The position numbers were made by a program, and so were the translations under genes. The notes beneath the pieces were generated by a model. That model searched no databases. It was given only the letters and a program-made list of their open reading frames with translations, and had not been told where the DNA came from. This document shows, one piece after another, positions 1 through 9,005 of a DNA stretch of 64,000 nt. Numbering within the stretch: the first letter of the stretch is position 1; each line of letters begins with the position of its first letter. The stretch spans positions 186,001 to 250,000 of the forward strand of contig NZ_VDET01000002.1 in the NCBI RefSeq assembly GCF_006381105.1. The letters run 5' to 3'. This stretch comes from Flavicella sediminum (GTDB taxonomy: Bacteria; Bacteroidota; Bacteroidia; Flavobacteriales; Flavobacteriaceae).

Positions 1-1756
1 CGCAGTCCAATTCCCTAACTTTGCTAATCATTATTTTTTCATGATGAGTTGGCATCGTATTTTCTCCATCATTTAAAAGTTCTTCATATAATTTTTCACC
101 GGGTCTTAATCCAGTAATTTTTATATCTATATCATCTGGATATTTCAATCCAGAAAGTTGGATCATTTTAACGGCAAGGTCATATATTTTTACCGATTCT
201 CCCATATCAAAGATAAAGATCTCACCTCCTTCTCCCATGGTACCCGCTTCAATAACCAACTGACAAGCCTCAGGAATCGTCATAAAGAAACGCGTAATTT
301 CTTTATGTGTCAATGTCAACGGCCCTCCTTCTTCAATTTGTTTTTTAAACAGAGGGATGACAGATCCATTGGAACCCAACACATTTCCAAATCGAGTTGT
401 AATGTATTTTGTCTTTCCTTCGCCTTCTTTTTGTTTGCAATTGATATACATCTCGGCAACTCGCTTTGTCGCTCCCATGACATTGGTTGGATTTACCGCC
501 TTATCAGTAGAAACCATAACAAATTTATCCGCCTCATATTTCAAGGCTAAATCTGCAATATTTTTTGTACCATTCACATTAATTTTAACCGCTTCATAAG
601 GAGAATCTTCCATTAAAGGTACATGCTTATAAGCAGCAGCATGAAAAACGATATCCGGTTTGTATTTACTAAATAACTGATCCATTCTATACAAATCTCT
701 AACGTCGGAAACATAGACTTCGTAATTGCTTACTCTTTCTCTTTTCAACTCCTGTTCTAAATCATATAAAGAAGATTCTGCTTGATCAATCAAAACCAAC
801 TTCTCACAAGGATAACCACTAATTTGGCGAGATATTTCACTTCCAATAGAACCTGCAGCTCCTGTGATAAAAACCGTTTTTCCCTTAAATTCCTGATCCA
901 AAATAGGATTGTCCAAATTTATAGGACTCCTTTCCAATAAATCTTCAATTTTTATTTGTTTTACTTGGCCGATATGAAGATCTCCATCCACCCATTTAGA
1001 TACAGGAGGTGCTATTTTCACCTGTACATTCAAGCTGTACATTTCATCAACAATTTCTAACAATCGCTCTGGTCTTATTTTCTGAATCGCAATAATAATT
1101 TCTTCAATTTTATTATCTTCCACGAAAACATCTGTAATTTCTGTAGAATCGAAAATAGGTAGGCGATTAATTTTCTTACCTGATTTATTCACATCATCAT
1201 CAATAAAACCGATGATTTTATGAGAACTTTCTAAATCTTTAGACAAAGTTGAATAAACAATGCTGCCCATCTCACCAGCTCCATAAATTAAAACATGAGC
1301 TGGTTTTTTTAAATCAGAGGCTATTTTCCGATAAATAAATTTAAAAACAAATCTACTAGTTATTAAAAATATAATATTTAACAGATAGTGGATAACAATA
1401 ATAACAATTGGTACTGTAAAATAAGGCCTAAAATTAAACCATTTATTTAGTAAGACAATTAATGCTAATAAACAAGCAAATAAACTGACACCTATATAAA
1501 CATTCAAAGCATCTCTCAAGCCTGTTTGCCTAATCACTCCCTTATAAGAACCAATTAAAAAAAAACTAACGAAAGCAAGTATTGCGATAACCGGAATATC
1601 ATAGAATAAGCGATACACATCAAAATCAACACTAAAGTTAAAACGAATAAAATAGGCTATAAAGAACGTTTGAACCACCAAAAACACATCAATACACAGC
1701 ACCATCCATCTTGAAACATTTTTATGGGCATAGTTTGATAAATACGAACGAATCAT
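1..1756 (-). CDS. CapD/PglF-like membrane nucleotide-sugar 4,6-dehydratase, C-terminus off the window
   Basis: The gene reads from ATG at 1756 to the left edge, giving 585 codons of a protein usually about 620-650 residues long, so only the C-terminus is missing. Residues 1-140 hold four hydrophobic helices. Residues about 155-290 form a nucleotide-binding Rossmann-like domain (LIYGAGEMGS). From about 300 there is an extended SDR domain starting ITGAAGSIGSE. The usual Tyr of YxxxK is replaced by Met (VMGATKR after VSTDKA), as in the WbpM/PglF dehydratase class. The predicted reaction is UDP-GlcNAc to the UDP-4-keto-6-deoxy sugar at the inner membrane, the first step of bacillosamine- or FucNAc-type synthesis. 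The PglE-, PglD- and PglC-like genes just upstream in transcription fit that pathway. It lies 85 bp after the wzy stop. Confidence 0.93.
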   Translation of the reverse strand, partial: MIRSYLSNYAHKNVSRWMVLCIDVFLVVQTFFIAYFIRFNFSVDFDVYRLFYDIPVIAILAFVSFFLIGSYKGVIRQTGLRDALNVYIGVSLFACLLALIVLLNKWFNFRPYFTVPIVIIVIHYLLNIIFLITSRFVFKFIYRKIASDLKKPAHVLIYGAGEMGSIVYSTLSKDLESSHKIIGFIDDDVNKSGKKINRLPIFDSTEITDVFVEDNKIEEIIIAIQKIRPERLLEIVDEMYSLNVQVKIAPPVSKWVDGDLHIGQVKQIKIEDLLERSPINLDNPILDQEFKGKTVFITGAAGSIGSEISRQISGYPCEKLVLIDQAESSLYDLEQELKRERVSNYEVYVSDVRDLYRMDQLFSKYKPDIVFHAAAYKHVPLMEDSPYEAVKINVNGTKNIADLALKYEADKFVMVSTDKAVNPTNVMGATKRVAEMYINCKQKEGEGKTKYITTRFGNVLGSNGSVIPLFKKQIEEGGPLTLTHKEITRFFMTIPEACQLVIEAGTMGEGGEIFIFDMGESVKIYDLAVKMIQLSGLKYPDDIDIKITGLRPGEKLYEELLNDGENTMPTHHEKIMISKVRELDC

Positions 1757-1811
1757 GCAATTATTATTTTTTAAAATTGTTTAATACCAACTCTACTTAT
1801 ATCATAGGGAA

Positions 1812-1819
1812 CAAAGTTA
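1812..1819 (-). promoter_or_regulatory. candidate -7 box (TAnnTTTG) upstream of the PglF-like gene
   Basis: On the minus strand this reads TAACTTTG, matching the Bacteroidota -7 consensus TAnnTTTG, about 55 nt before the ATG at 1756. No good -33 TTTG lies at the normal spacing. It overlaps an inverted repeat, AAAGTTAC (1813-1820) with GTAACTTT (1836-1843), which begins at the wzy stop codon and has no U-run. The gene may therefore have its own promoter as well as read-through from wzy. Confidence 0.35.
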
Positions 1820-1841
1820 CATCTTTTTTCAAGAAGTAACT

Positions 1842-3185
1842 TTACAAGTTTATATTCTTTTTATGCCTAAAACAAATCACAAACCAAATTACCAAAAGAG
1901 AAATCAACACTCCTATAAACAACTTAACAAAACTCCAAAGACTACCTCTTAGTAAATAGAACTCAGCTCCTAACAAGCTTAAAAAAATCATATACTCAAA
2001 GATATTTGTTTTCATTTTAAAATGTCTAAAATCAAAAACAGAATTAACTAATGCTATGAATATTGTAAACAACAAAACACCTAAATAACCGAAGTTTGCA
2101 TAGCCTTCACCAAAATAAGGCATTGCTACGTTCAAATAGGTATAACCTATTTTCTCTCCTAATAAATGCCCTGTAGGCACAGGTCTATCACTCCAAACAG
2201 ATTCTTGAACAAAAAACAACAAAGAACCTAAAAGTTGTTTTCCATTGGTTATTATATCTTCATTTACCAACAAACTAAAATTCTGAAAAGCATCAAAATG
2301 CCCTGAATTAAACAATTGATAATCAAAAGAAAAATCACCCTCATTCCAATGTCTAAATGAATTTAATAGAGGAAAAACAACTATTAATCCAAAAATAAAT
2401 AACAATACATAATTTAGTCCCTTTTTAGGCCATGACGAAAATAAAAGAACCACAGGAATAAAAAGTAAGGCTAGTATACTTCGAGAAAGGGATGTTGGAA
2501 AGCAAATAATTAATGTAAAAAGAATAAATAAACATTGATGTTTATTAAATATCTTGTTAACTATCCAATAATACATCATAACAAAATAAGGAATAACTTT
2601 TACGATCAATAAAACTCCATAACCTATCAAACCGAGATTTGTATTATTTTTTAAATCAAATACGAATGGTCTAAATAAAAGTAATTCCCACTTAAATTTA
2701 ATCAAATACAAATAAAAGACTATCGAAATTAAGGAAAGTATGTATAGTTTTACCAAGGAAATTGGCAAGGAAGAATAATCAATCTTAATTTTACTGATGC
2801 TAAAACGGGTTTCAATTTGTTTATAGAAAAAATTGTATAAAATTAAATAACCAAGTAATATTAACAGCAATATTACTGAAGACTTCATGTAAATTTCATT
2901 AGTTATATACAGTTTACAATAAAAAACTTTATTTGCTTTAAATTGACTTACAGGTGCTAAACAAAAAAAGAAATAATAGAATAAACAAAATGTTTTATTC
3001 AATGAGTATTTTTGACTGTCGACGGACAGGAGCAATCCATATAACGACACAAAACCGATTGAGCTAAACATTAGATTTAGACAAAAACTATACCTAATAC
3101 CTATTTTTGAAAAAACAAAAAATAGGGTAAATACAGCTAAAACACTGAATACATTTACAGGTGTAATATATTTATATTTCAACAT
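1842..3185 (-). CDS. wzy: Wzy-type O-antigen/oligosaccharide repeat-unit polymerase
   Basis: This 447-residue protein is almost entirely hydrophobic, with roughly eleven or twelve predicted membrane helices. The largest non-membrane loop (about residues 255-345) holds the motif FGEGYANFGYLG near its end, characteristic of Wzy polymerases. Wzy joins undecaprenyl-linked repeat units at the periplasmic face of the inner membrane. The start overlaps the end of the flippase gene by 14 bp, so the pair is probably translationally coupled. Sequence identity in this class is low, so the call rests on topology, the loop motif and the position beside wzx. A second polymerase/ligase-like protein lies at 13108..14328. 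Confidence 0.8.
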   Translation of the reverse strand: MLKYKYITPVNVFSVLAVFTLFFVFSKIGIRYSFCLNLMFSSIGFVSLYGLLLSVDSQKYSLNKTFCLFYYFFFCLAPVSQFKANKVFYCKLYITNEIYMKSSVILLLILLGYLILYNFFYKQIETRFSISKIKIDYSSLPISLVKLYILSLISIVFYLYLIKFKWELLLFRPFVFDLKNNTNLGLIGYGVLLIVKVIPYFVMMYYWIVNKIFNKHQCLFILFTLIICFPTSLSRSILALLFIPVVLLFSSWPKKGLNYVLLFIFGLIVVFPLLNSFRHWNEGDFSFDYQLFNSGHFDAFQNFSLLVNEDIITNGKQLLGSLLFFVQESVWSDRPVPTGHLLGEKIGYTYLNVAMPYFGEGYANFGYLGVLLFTIFIALVNSVFDFRHFKMKTNIFEYMIFLSLLGAEFYLLRGSLWSFVKLFIGVLISLLVIWFVICFRHKKNINL

Positions 3186-4416
3186 TTTTTCTTATTCTGT
3201 AAAACATATACGATGCTAAAATTCCATAAATAGTTCTTCCTAATATAAACGAAATAGCTCCTCCATAAATTCCATAAATTGGAATTAACCAAATTGAACT
3301 AACTATCATAAATAATGTCGAAATAAATACAATTTTACCTAAAATACCATCCTTAAAATAAGCCAATAAGCCATTGACACCATAACTAGATATTACCCCC
3401 ATCAAAAGTGGAGTTACACTTAAAATTTTAACAACACTAATAAGTTCTTCAACTGCTGTTAAAGAGTTCTTTTTCAACCAAAAAGCAATTATAAAATCAC
3501 TTGAGAAATACATTATCAAACTTAAAAATCCACCAAGACCAATTAACACCAGTCTAGAAATGGCCATCAATTCATTCTTTTTATTTATTAGTGGATAGAA
3601 CACATTAGTTAAAACTGAATTGATAGTACTAAAAGCTGAAGTAAACTTAAGCCCCATTTGAAAAACACTTAACTGAGCTGGTAAACAAAAAAAACCTGCT
3701 AAAAAAATTGAAATAACGCCATATGTTGAAGGTAACAATAAACTGATAAATGAACTAAAATAAGTTTTTAAATAAATTAGTACTTTATCAATTGAAATTA
3801 ACCTAATTCTTATTTTCCTTTTTCTAACAACCCATACAAAAGATATTATAGAAACCATACCAGTGCCAACAGCTTCACACAAAGGTATTTTTTCAAAATC
3901 AGCTTCAACATTAATAAAATTAATCACCAAAAAGACATAAATTATACCTCCGGAGAGATTAATTAGGGTAATATATTTCATCTTCTCGACCCCTAAAAAC
4001 AACCACCTAACGGAGAATAAATCACTTATCAGCAAGAAAGAGCCTACTAAATAAATACTTCTTAATTCATATGTCGTAGGAAGAAAAATAATTAAGACTA
4101 AGAAAACACTATAAATAACAATAAATAAATATAATTTAACTGTTATAACTTCATTGAAAATATCATTTACTTTTAATGCATTTTTTTTATTCTTTGCTAA
4201 ATCTCTAACAGCGGTTAAATTGAACCCATAATTCAAAATATTTAATAAAAAATACACTATGGACATTACAAACACATAATGTCCATAATTATCAATCCCT
4301 ACCTTTAAAATTAAATAAGGAATTAAAAAGATGGTCAAACCAAGATCAATTCCCTTCAATGAAAATAAAGAAATAGTATTTTCTAAAACATTACCTAGCT
4401 GTTTCCCAAATTTCAT
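3172..4416 (-). CDS. wzx: Wzx-type oligosaccharide flippase (PST/MATE-like)
   Basis: The 414-residue protein has about twelve hydrophobic helices and the start typical of the polysaccharide transport family: an amphipathic beginning, then SLFSLKGIDLGLTIFLIPYL and a second helix with a DNYGHYVFVMS turn. Wzx proteins move lipid-linked repeat units across the inner membrane. The first base of its ATG coincides with the end of the aminotransferase gene (4416), and its end overlaps wzy by 14 bp, so aminotransferase, flippase and polymerase form one tight block. It is shorter and more diverged than the second flippase at 18696..20132. Confidence 0.85.
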   Translation of the reverse strand: MKFGKQLGNVLENTISLFSLKGIDLGLTIFLIPYLILKVGIDNYGHYVFVMSIVYFLLNILNYGFNLTAVRDLAKNKKNALKVNDIFNEVITVKLYLFIVIYSVFLVLIIFLPTTYELRSIYLVGSFLLISDLFSVRWLFLGVEKMKYITLINLSGGIIYVFLVINFINVEADFEKIPLCEAVGTGMVSIISFVWVVRKRKIRIRLISIDKVLIYLKTYFSSFISLLLPSTYGVISIFLAGFFCLPAQLSVFQMGLKFTSAFSTINSVLTNVFYPLINKKNELMAISRLVLIGLGGFLSLIMYFSSDFIIAFWLKKNSLTAVEELISVVKILSVTPLLMGVISSYGVNGLLAYFKDGILGKIVFISTLFMIVSSIWLIPIYGIYGGAISFILGRTIYGILASYMFYRIRKNVEI

Positions 4417-5552
4417 TAATTATTTTTAAAGTCATTTATTGACTGTTTTATGATTTTTATTACTTGTTTTAAATCACTTGTTTCCAAATTTGATCCACTT
4501 GGTAAGCACAAACCTCTTTCAAACAAATGTTCGGAAACATTATTTGTAAATGAAGTGCATTTTTCAAAAACAGGTTGTGTGTGCATTGGCTTCCATAATG
4601 GCCTCGCCTCAATATTTGCTTTTTCTAAATTCAACCTAATAGACTCTCTTAACTCAAAGCTTGAAGTTAAGACACATGATAACCATCTATTAGAAATAAC
4701 ATTTTTAGGTTCTTCTAAAAACTCAATCTCTTCAATTTCATTCAATTCTAATTTATAAAAATCAAAATTTGCTCTTCTAGCATCAACATGATCTTGAAGA
4801 ACTTCCATTTGCCCTCTACCAATTCCTGCAACAACATTACTCATTCTATAATTATATCCAATTTTTGAATGCTGATAATGTGGAGCATCGTCTCGTGCTT
4901 GGGTAGCTAAAAAAATAGCAACCTGTTTTTGTTTTAAAGACTTACAAACTAATGCACCGCCTCCCGATGTTGTAATTATTTTGTTTCCATTAAATGAAAG
5001 CACTCCATAATCAGCAAGCGTGGCACATTTTGAACCTTTATAAACCGAACCTAAAGCCTCAGCCGCATCCTCAATTACTTGTATCTCATATTTAGCTGAA
5101 AGTGCATTAATTTCATCCATTTTAGCAGGCATTCCATACAAATGAACTACTATAATTGCTTTGGGTTTTTTCTTTTTTTGTATCCTATCTTTTATTGCAT
5201 TTTCTAACAATATAGGACACATATTCCATGTATCATACTCACTATCAACAAATACAGGAATTGCTCCTTGATAGGTAATTGGGTTTGCAGAAGCTGAAAA
5301 GGTAAACGACTGACACAAAACCTCATCTCCTAACCCCACACCCGCCAAGACCAAAGCCAAATGAATAGCTGATGTACCAGATGCAAGTGCAGCAATATTA
5401 GAATCATTCCCTAAATATTGTTCTAACTTGTTTTCGAATTCATTTACATTAGGACCTAATGGAGCAATCCAGTTAGTTTCAAAAGCTTCATTCACATAAT
5501 CTTGTTCTGTTCCTCCCATATGTGGAGATGACAACCATATTTTTTTATTCAT
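4416..5552 (-). CDS. DegT/DnrJ/EryC1 aminotransferase, PglE-like
   Basis: This is a 378-residue PLP-dependent sugar aminotransferase of normal family length. The start IWLSSPHMGGTEQDYV is typical of the PglE/WbpE-like subgroup. PLP contacts include Asp162 (IEDAAEALGS) and the Schiff-base Lys191 in SFNGNKIITTSGGG. In the bacillosamine pathway PglE aminates UDP-4-keto-6-deoxy-GlcNAc at C4. The PglD-like acetyltransferase ends 7 bp inside its start, and the PglF-like dehydratase is three genes downstream, which supports that assignment. FucNAc4N-type products are also possible because stereochemistry cannot be read from the sequence. Confidence 0.88.
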   Translation of the reverse strand: MNKKIWLSSPHMGGTEQDYVNEAFETNWIAPLGPNVNEFENKLEQYLGNDSNIAALASGTSAIHLALVLAGVGLGDEVLCQSFTFSASANPITYQGAIPVFVDSEYDTWNMCPILLENAIKDRIQKKKKPKAIIVVHLYGMPAKMDEINALSAKYEIQVIEDAAEALGSVYKGSKCATLADYGVLSFNGNKIITTSGGGALVCKSLKQKQVAIFLATQARDDAPHYQHSKIGYNYRMSNVVAGIGRGQMEVLQDHVDARRANFDFYKLELNEIEEIEFLEEPKNVISNRWLSCVLTSSFELRESIRLNLEKANIEARPLWKPMHTQPVFEKCTSFTNNVSEHLFERGLCLPSGSNLETSDLKQVIKIIKQSINDFKNN

Positions 5553-6165
5553 GTTTATTGTATTTAATGATTTTTGCAGGATTACCTACTACTACAGCAT
5601 ACTCTGGCACATCAGAAAGCACAACAGCCCCTGCTCCAATAGTAGCCCATTTACCTATATTTAGGCCTTGTATTAATTGTGCACCAATTCCTACATGTAC
5701 ACCTTCATTTAATGTGACATCTCCTGCAATAGCAGCATTTGGAGATACGTGTACAAAATCTGACACCAAACAGTCATGTTCGATAATTGCACCTGAATTT
5801 ATAATACAATGCTTTCCGATTTTTGCTGAGATATTAACTACCGCTTTTGGCATTACTACTGTTCCTTCTTCTATCTCTATATTTTTAGATATATAACTAC
5901 TTTTATGAATTAATGTTACATAATTAGCCTGAATTTTTTCCGCAATTTTCTTTCTAAAAAAATTATTACCGATACTTATCAGTAATAATTCCTTTTCTAA
6001 ATCATGATTATCATATTTAAGCACAGGAATACCAAGCAATTCATCACAAAATGGATTATCATCTAAAAACGAATCAACAATCATATCTGTCGAAGATTGA
6101 ATTATGTCCACAATTACTTTACCATGACCACTTGCTCCAAATAAAATCATCTTAATTTTCACCAT
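5545..6165 (-). CDS. NeuD/PglD-like sugar O/N-acetyltransferase
   Basis: The protein has an N-terminal Rossmann-like domain (ILFGASGHGKVIVDI) and a C-terminal left-handed beta-helix of hexapeptide repeats ending in GNPAKIIK. The HDCLVSDFVHVSPNA segment carries the His equivalent to the catalytic base of PglD. It is predicted to acetylate the 4-amino group made by the neighbouring aminotransferase, using acetyl-CoA. The start at 6165 (MVKIKMILFG) gives about 206 residues. A longer frame from 6216 adds a non-homologous tail inside the sugar transferase gene, and an ATG at 6150 is also possible. It overlaps the sugar transferase end by 14 bp and the aminotransferase start by 8 bp. Confidence 0.87.
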   Translation of the reverse strand: MVKIKMILFGASGHGKVIVDIIQSSTDMIVDSFLDDNPFCDELLGIPVLKYDNHDLEKELLLISIGNNFFRKKIAEKIQANYVTLIHKSSYISKNIEIEEGTVVMPKAVVNISAKIGKHCIINSGAIIEHDCLVSDFVHVSPNAAIAGDVTLNEGVHVGIGAQLIQGLNIGKWATIGAGAVVLSDVPEYAVVVGNPAKIIKYNKHE

Positions 6166-6757
6166 TAAAAACCTGAGTTGTAGCTTGACCAGCGGTGTTA
6201 ATTCCCTCAGAAACAATCACTTTTTTTATAGTCAAGAAAATAATCTTCAAATCTAAGAAAAAACTTAAATTTTCAACATACCACACATCATATTTAAACT
6301 TTTCACTCCAACTTATTGTATTCCTTCCATTCACCTGAGCCCAACCTGTAATGCCCGGTTTAACTAAATGTCTTTTTCTTTGTTCAATATTGTATAACTT
6401 CAAATACTCGGGTAACAAAGGTCGAGGACCTATTAAACTCATGTCTCCTTTCAAAACATTTATTAACTGTGGCATTTCATCTAGGGATGTTTTACGAACA
6501 AACTCTCCTATTTTAGTTAACCTCTCCTTATCAGGTAATAAATTGCCTGATTGATCAGTCTTGTCATTCATTGTTTTAAACTTAACAATTCTGAACAACT
6601 TCCCATTTAAACCTGGCCTAACTTGATAAAAAAATGGTTTACCAGAATTCGCAACTGTCAAACAACAAAACACAATTAAAAACAATGGACTAAATAAAAA
6701 AAAACTAATAAAAGCTACTATAAATTCTATCATCCTTTTTAAATAATTTCTATACAT
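6152..6757 (-). CDS. PglC-like initiating phosphoglycosyl transferase
   Basis: This is a 201-residue monotopic bacterial sugar transferase of the minimal PglC size, lacking the extra membrane domain of WbaP. It has an N-terminal re-entrant membrane helix (about residues 8-32), the KFKTMND segment, then SLIGPRPLLPEY and KPGITGWAQVNGRN. The enzyme transfers a phospho-sugar, here probably a diacetyl-bacillosamine-type unit, onto undecaprenyl phosphate and so starts each repeat unit. It is the only initiating transferase visible in the window. Its start overlaps the preceding glycosyltransferase by 8 bp, and its end overlaps the acetyltransferase. Confidence 0.92.
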   Translation of the reverse strand: MYRNYLKRMIEFIVAFISFFLFSPLFLIVFCCLTVANSGKPFFYQVRPGLNGKLFRIVKFKTMNDKTDQSGNLLPDKERLTKIGEFVRKTSLDEMPQLINVLKGDMSLIGPRPLLPEYLKLYNIEQRKRHLVKPGITGWAQVNGRNTISWSEKFKYDVWYVENLSFFLDLKIIFLTIKKVIVSEGINTAGQATTQVFNGEN

Positions 6758-7907
6758 TTTTTTCTAATTCTTTATATTCATTTAAAATTGCTTCCCAAAC
6801 ATTAATTTGACTGTACAAATTACAAATATTTTTTCTTGAATTTACTGAAAGTTTTTTCCTGTAATCAACATCAACAATCATTTTTTCCATCATTTTTTCA
6901 ATTTTATATGAATTTTTAACAGAAACTATTACTCCATTCAATCCTTCAACTATAATTTCATTACAACCATTAATATTAGATACTATAGAAGGTAAACTCA
7001 TTGCTCCAGCTTGCAGTACTACATTCGGAAATCCTTCTCTATAACTTGGGAATACTAAAACATGGCTCATTGCAAAAAAAGGTCTAACATCTTTTTGAAA
7101 ACCTACCGGAATAATATTTTTATTTGTATTTATAAACTTTAATGTATTATTAGATAATGGATCTAAATTAGACTCAAAGTCTCCTACCAATAATAATTTT
7201 ATTTTAGCATGTTTTGATTCCAAATTAACAAATGCCTCTATTAATTCATTAATCCCTTTATCACCAACCAAGCGCCCTACAAATATAAAAACAAGATCCT
7301 CTGGTTGTATTCCATATTCACTTTTTAGCTCACTAGTTGTTTCTTTTGTAAACAAACCAGGATCAAAAAATGATGTATCAATCCCGTTTGAACTACCATT
7401 ACCGATTACTTTTAATTTTTCAGACTTAGCAAATCCTAAGTCTAATATAATATCTTTTAATCCAAATGAATTAGGAAATACTTTATTAGCACATGTGTAT
7501 GTTAGCTTTTCAACAAAATTCAAAAGTGCTCTTTTTTTTCCTTTAACTTCCATTAATGGCAAACCTGCAACGGTATGCAATCTAATTGGCACCCTAGCTA
7601 GTTTTGCAGCTAGCATTCCTATTGTTCCTGCCTTTGGTGTGTGTGTATGAACAATCAATGGTTTTTCCTTTCTTAAAAAAAAATACATCTTTACTAATGA
7701 AACTAAATCTTTAATAGGTGTAATTTCTCTTGTCAATTCAATACAGCGAACATCTACACCTTCTTTAACACCAACTTCCATTAATTGTTTTTCATCAGAG
7801 CTAACTGCTATAACTTTATAATGACTTTTCATAAAAGCCATTTGTCCTTCAATTAACTTATCCAATGAGATAGGAACCGTTGTAATTCGAATAAGTTTGT
7901 GTTTCAT
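6750..7907 (-). CDS. GT4 glycosyltransferase, PglA/CapM-like
   Basis: This 385-residue GT-B enzyme has an N-terminal acceptor domain with VHTHTPKAGTIGMLAA, typical of PglA/CapM-type transferases, and a C-terminal donor domain with FVGRLVGDKG and an EGFPNVVLQAGAMSLP (EX7E-like) motif. PglA-type enzymes usually add the second sugar onto the undecaprenyl-PP sugar laid down by PglC, and here the gene directly precedes the PglC-like gene with an 8-bp overlap. The donor sugar cannot be read from sequence. It starts 4 bp after the stop of the beta-helix lipoprotein gene. Confidence 0.9.
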   Translation of the reverse strand: MKHKLIRITTVPISLDKLIEGQMAFMKSHYKVIAVSSDEKQLMEVGVKEGVDVRCIELTREITPIKDLVSLVKMYFFLRKEKPLIVHTHTPKAGTIGMLAAKLARVPIRLHTVAGLPLMEVKGKKRALLNFVEKLTYTCANKVFPNSFGLKDIILDLGFAKSEKLKVIGNGSSNGIDTSFFDPGLFTKETTSELKSEYGIQPEDLVFIFVGRLVGDKGINELIEAFVNLESKHAKIKLLLVGDFESNLDPLSNNTLKFINTNKNIIPVGFQKDVRPFFAMSHVLVFPSYREGFPNVVLQAGAMSLPSIVSNINGCNEIIVEGLNGVIVSVKNSYKIEKMMEKMIVDVDYRKKLSVNSRKNICNLYSQINVWEAILNEYKELEKNV

Positions 7908-7911
7908 GCTT

Positions 7912-8964
7912 TTATTCCTTTAAGACATTTATTTGGGGCGAAAATACATTATTTTTCACATTAAACTCTTCTAAATTGTGTTGCCATTTTGGATTTACAA
8001 TCCTAATTTCTCCATTAATTTTCTTTTTCAACTTATCCTTATTACTTGGCTGATCAATATTAAAACCGGATTTAGAATAATAATCTATAGGATCAATAAT
8101 CTTCATATTGATTGACCTAACCTCATCTCCTCGTAAATGACGTAAATAAGCTAAAATACCTCTGCTATAATTATTATACGTCACCGGATTATTAACTATG
8201 ACTTTATCAATAAGATCTTTATTAGTATTGGGTTCAAAATCAATACCACAAGAAGGCAGCGTACCGTTTGTATTTGATACTACAGGTTTTTCCAATAAAA
8301 GATTCACACAACTAATTACTGAAATTCCATTTCTTCGACAATTATCAATAACGGGATAATATATTTTCACATCTTGATTTATTTTTTTCGTAGTGCCCAA
8401 ATAAATTCCATCTCCCCAACAATCTTTTATTATTGGGTTTATAATTTCAATATTATTTGATCCTCTAATAGAAACACCCATTCCCCACTCACCTAGTTTA
8501 TTTAGATGATCATACCTTTCACCTACAATATTTGGAAAATACAATTTTATATGTGATGAATTGTGTAAACGTAATACTTCATAGTGCTTTAAGTCATTAG
8601 GACTCATTATCAATTTGGATTTTTCAGGAAAGACTATAATTTTATTACTAGGTACTGTAATTCCTTTTGCACTTATTAATAATGGAAAATTTGGAAACAC
8701 TAAAGTATCATGATCATATATCCCTATTTGTATTGCAGCGGAATAGTCTACTGAAGCATCCTTTACATAATTTTCAGGAAGCAACTGAGTTAAATCATAA
8801 GCTTTCGAAGCTAGTTTTTTGGCTTCTTTTCTATAACTACATAGTTCTTTTTTAAATTCATATAAACTACTAGGAACCTCTCTATACGTAAATTTACGAG
8901 GCTGAGTGCAAGCACTATTATTTAAAAGAAGAAAAACAAAAATGAATGAAAAAATATTTCGCAT
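7912..8964 (-). CDS. exported right-handed beta-helix (pectate-lyase-like) protein of unknown function
   Basis: The 350-residue product begins with a hydrophobic export signal followed by NNSACTQ, a relaxed lipobox-like site, so it is probably a lipoprotein or periplasmic protein. Residues about 130-290 contain repeated short beta-strand units (NNIEIINPII, VKIYYPVID, LLLEKPVVS, KVIVNNPVTY) characteristic of parallel beta-helix proteins such as polysaccharide lyases, epimerases and tailspikes. I see no diagnostic catalytic motif. Its place between two glycosyltransferases in a polysaccharide operon suggests trimming, epimerising or binding of the product in the periplasm or at the surface, but that is inference. 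Confidence 0.7.
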   Translation of the reverse strand: MRNIFSFIFVFLLLNNSACTQPRKFTYREVPSSLYEFKKELCSYRKEAKKLASKAYDLTQLLPENYVKDASVDYSAAIQIGIYDHDTLVFPNFPLLISAKGITVPSNKIIVFPEKSKLIMSPNDLKHYEVLRLHNSSHIKLYFPNIVGERYDHLNKLGEWGMGVSIRGSNNIEIINPIIKDCWGDGIYLGTTKKINQDVKIYYPVIDNCRRNGISVISCVNLLLEKPVVSNTNGTLPSCGIDFEPNTNKDLIDKVIVNNPVTYNNYSRGILAYLRHLRGDEVRSINMKIIDPIDYYSKSGFNIDQPSNKDKLKKKINGEIRIVNPKWQHNLEEFNVKNNVFSPQINVLKE

Positions 8965-9005
8965 ATAAATTATTTACCTAGAAACAGAGTTTACAAATAT
9001 ACAGA

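Noticed and set aside
158-599. Two overlapping plus-strand reading frames of 80-130 residues
   Set aside because: They lie antisense to the clear PglF-like dehydratase gene, have no recognisable domain, and one is rich in residues typical of a shadow frame.
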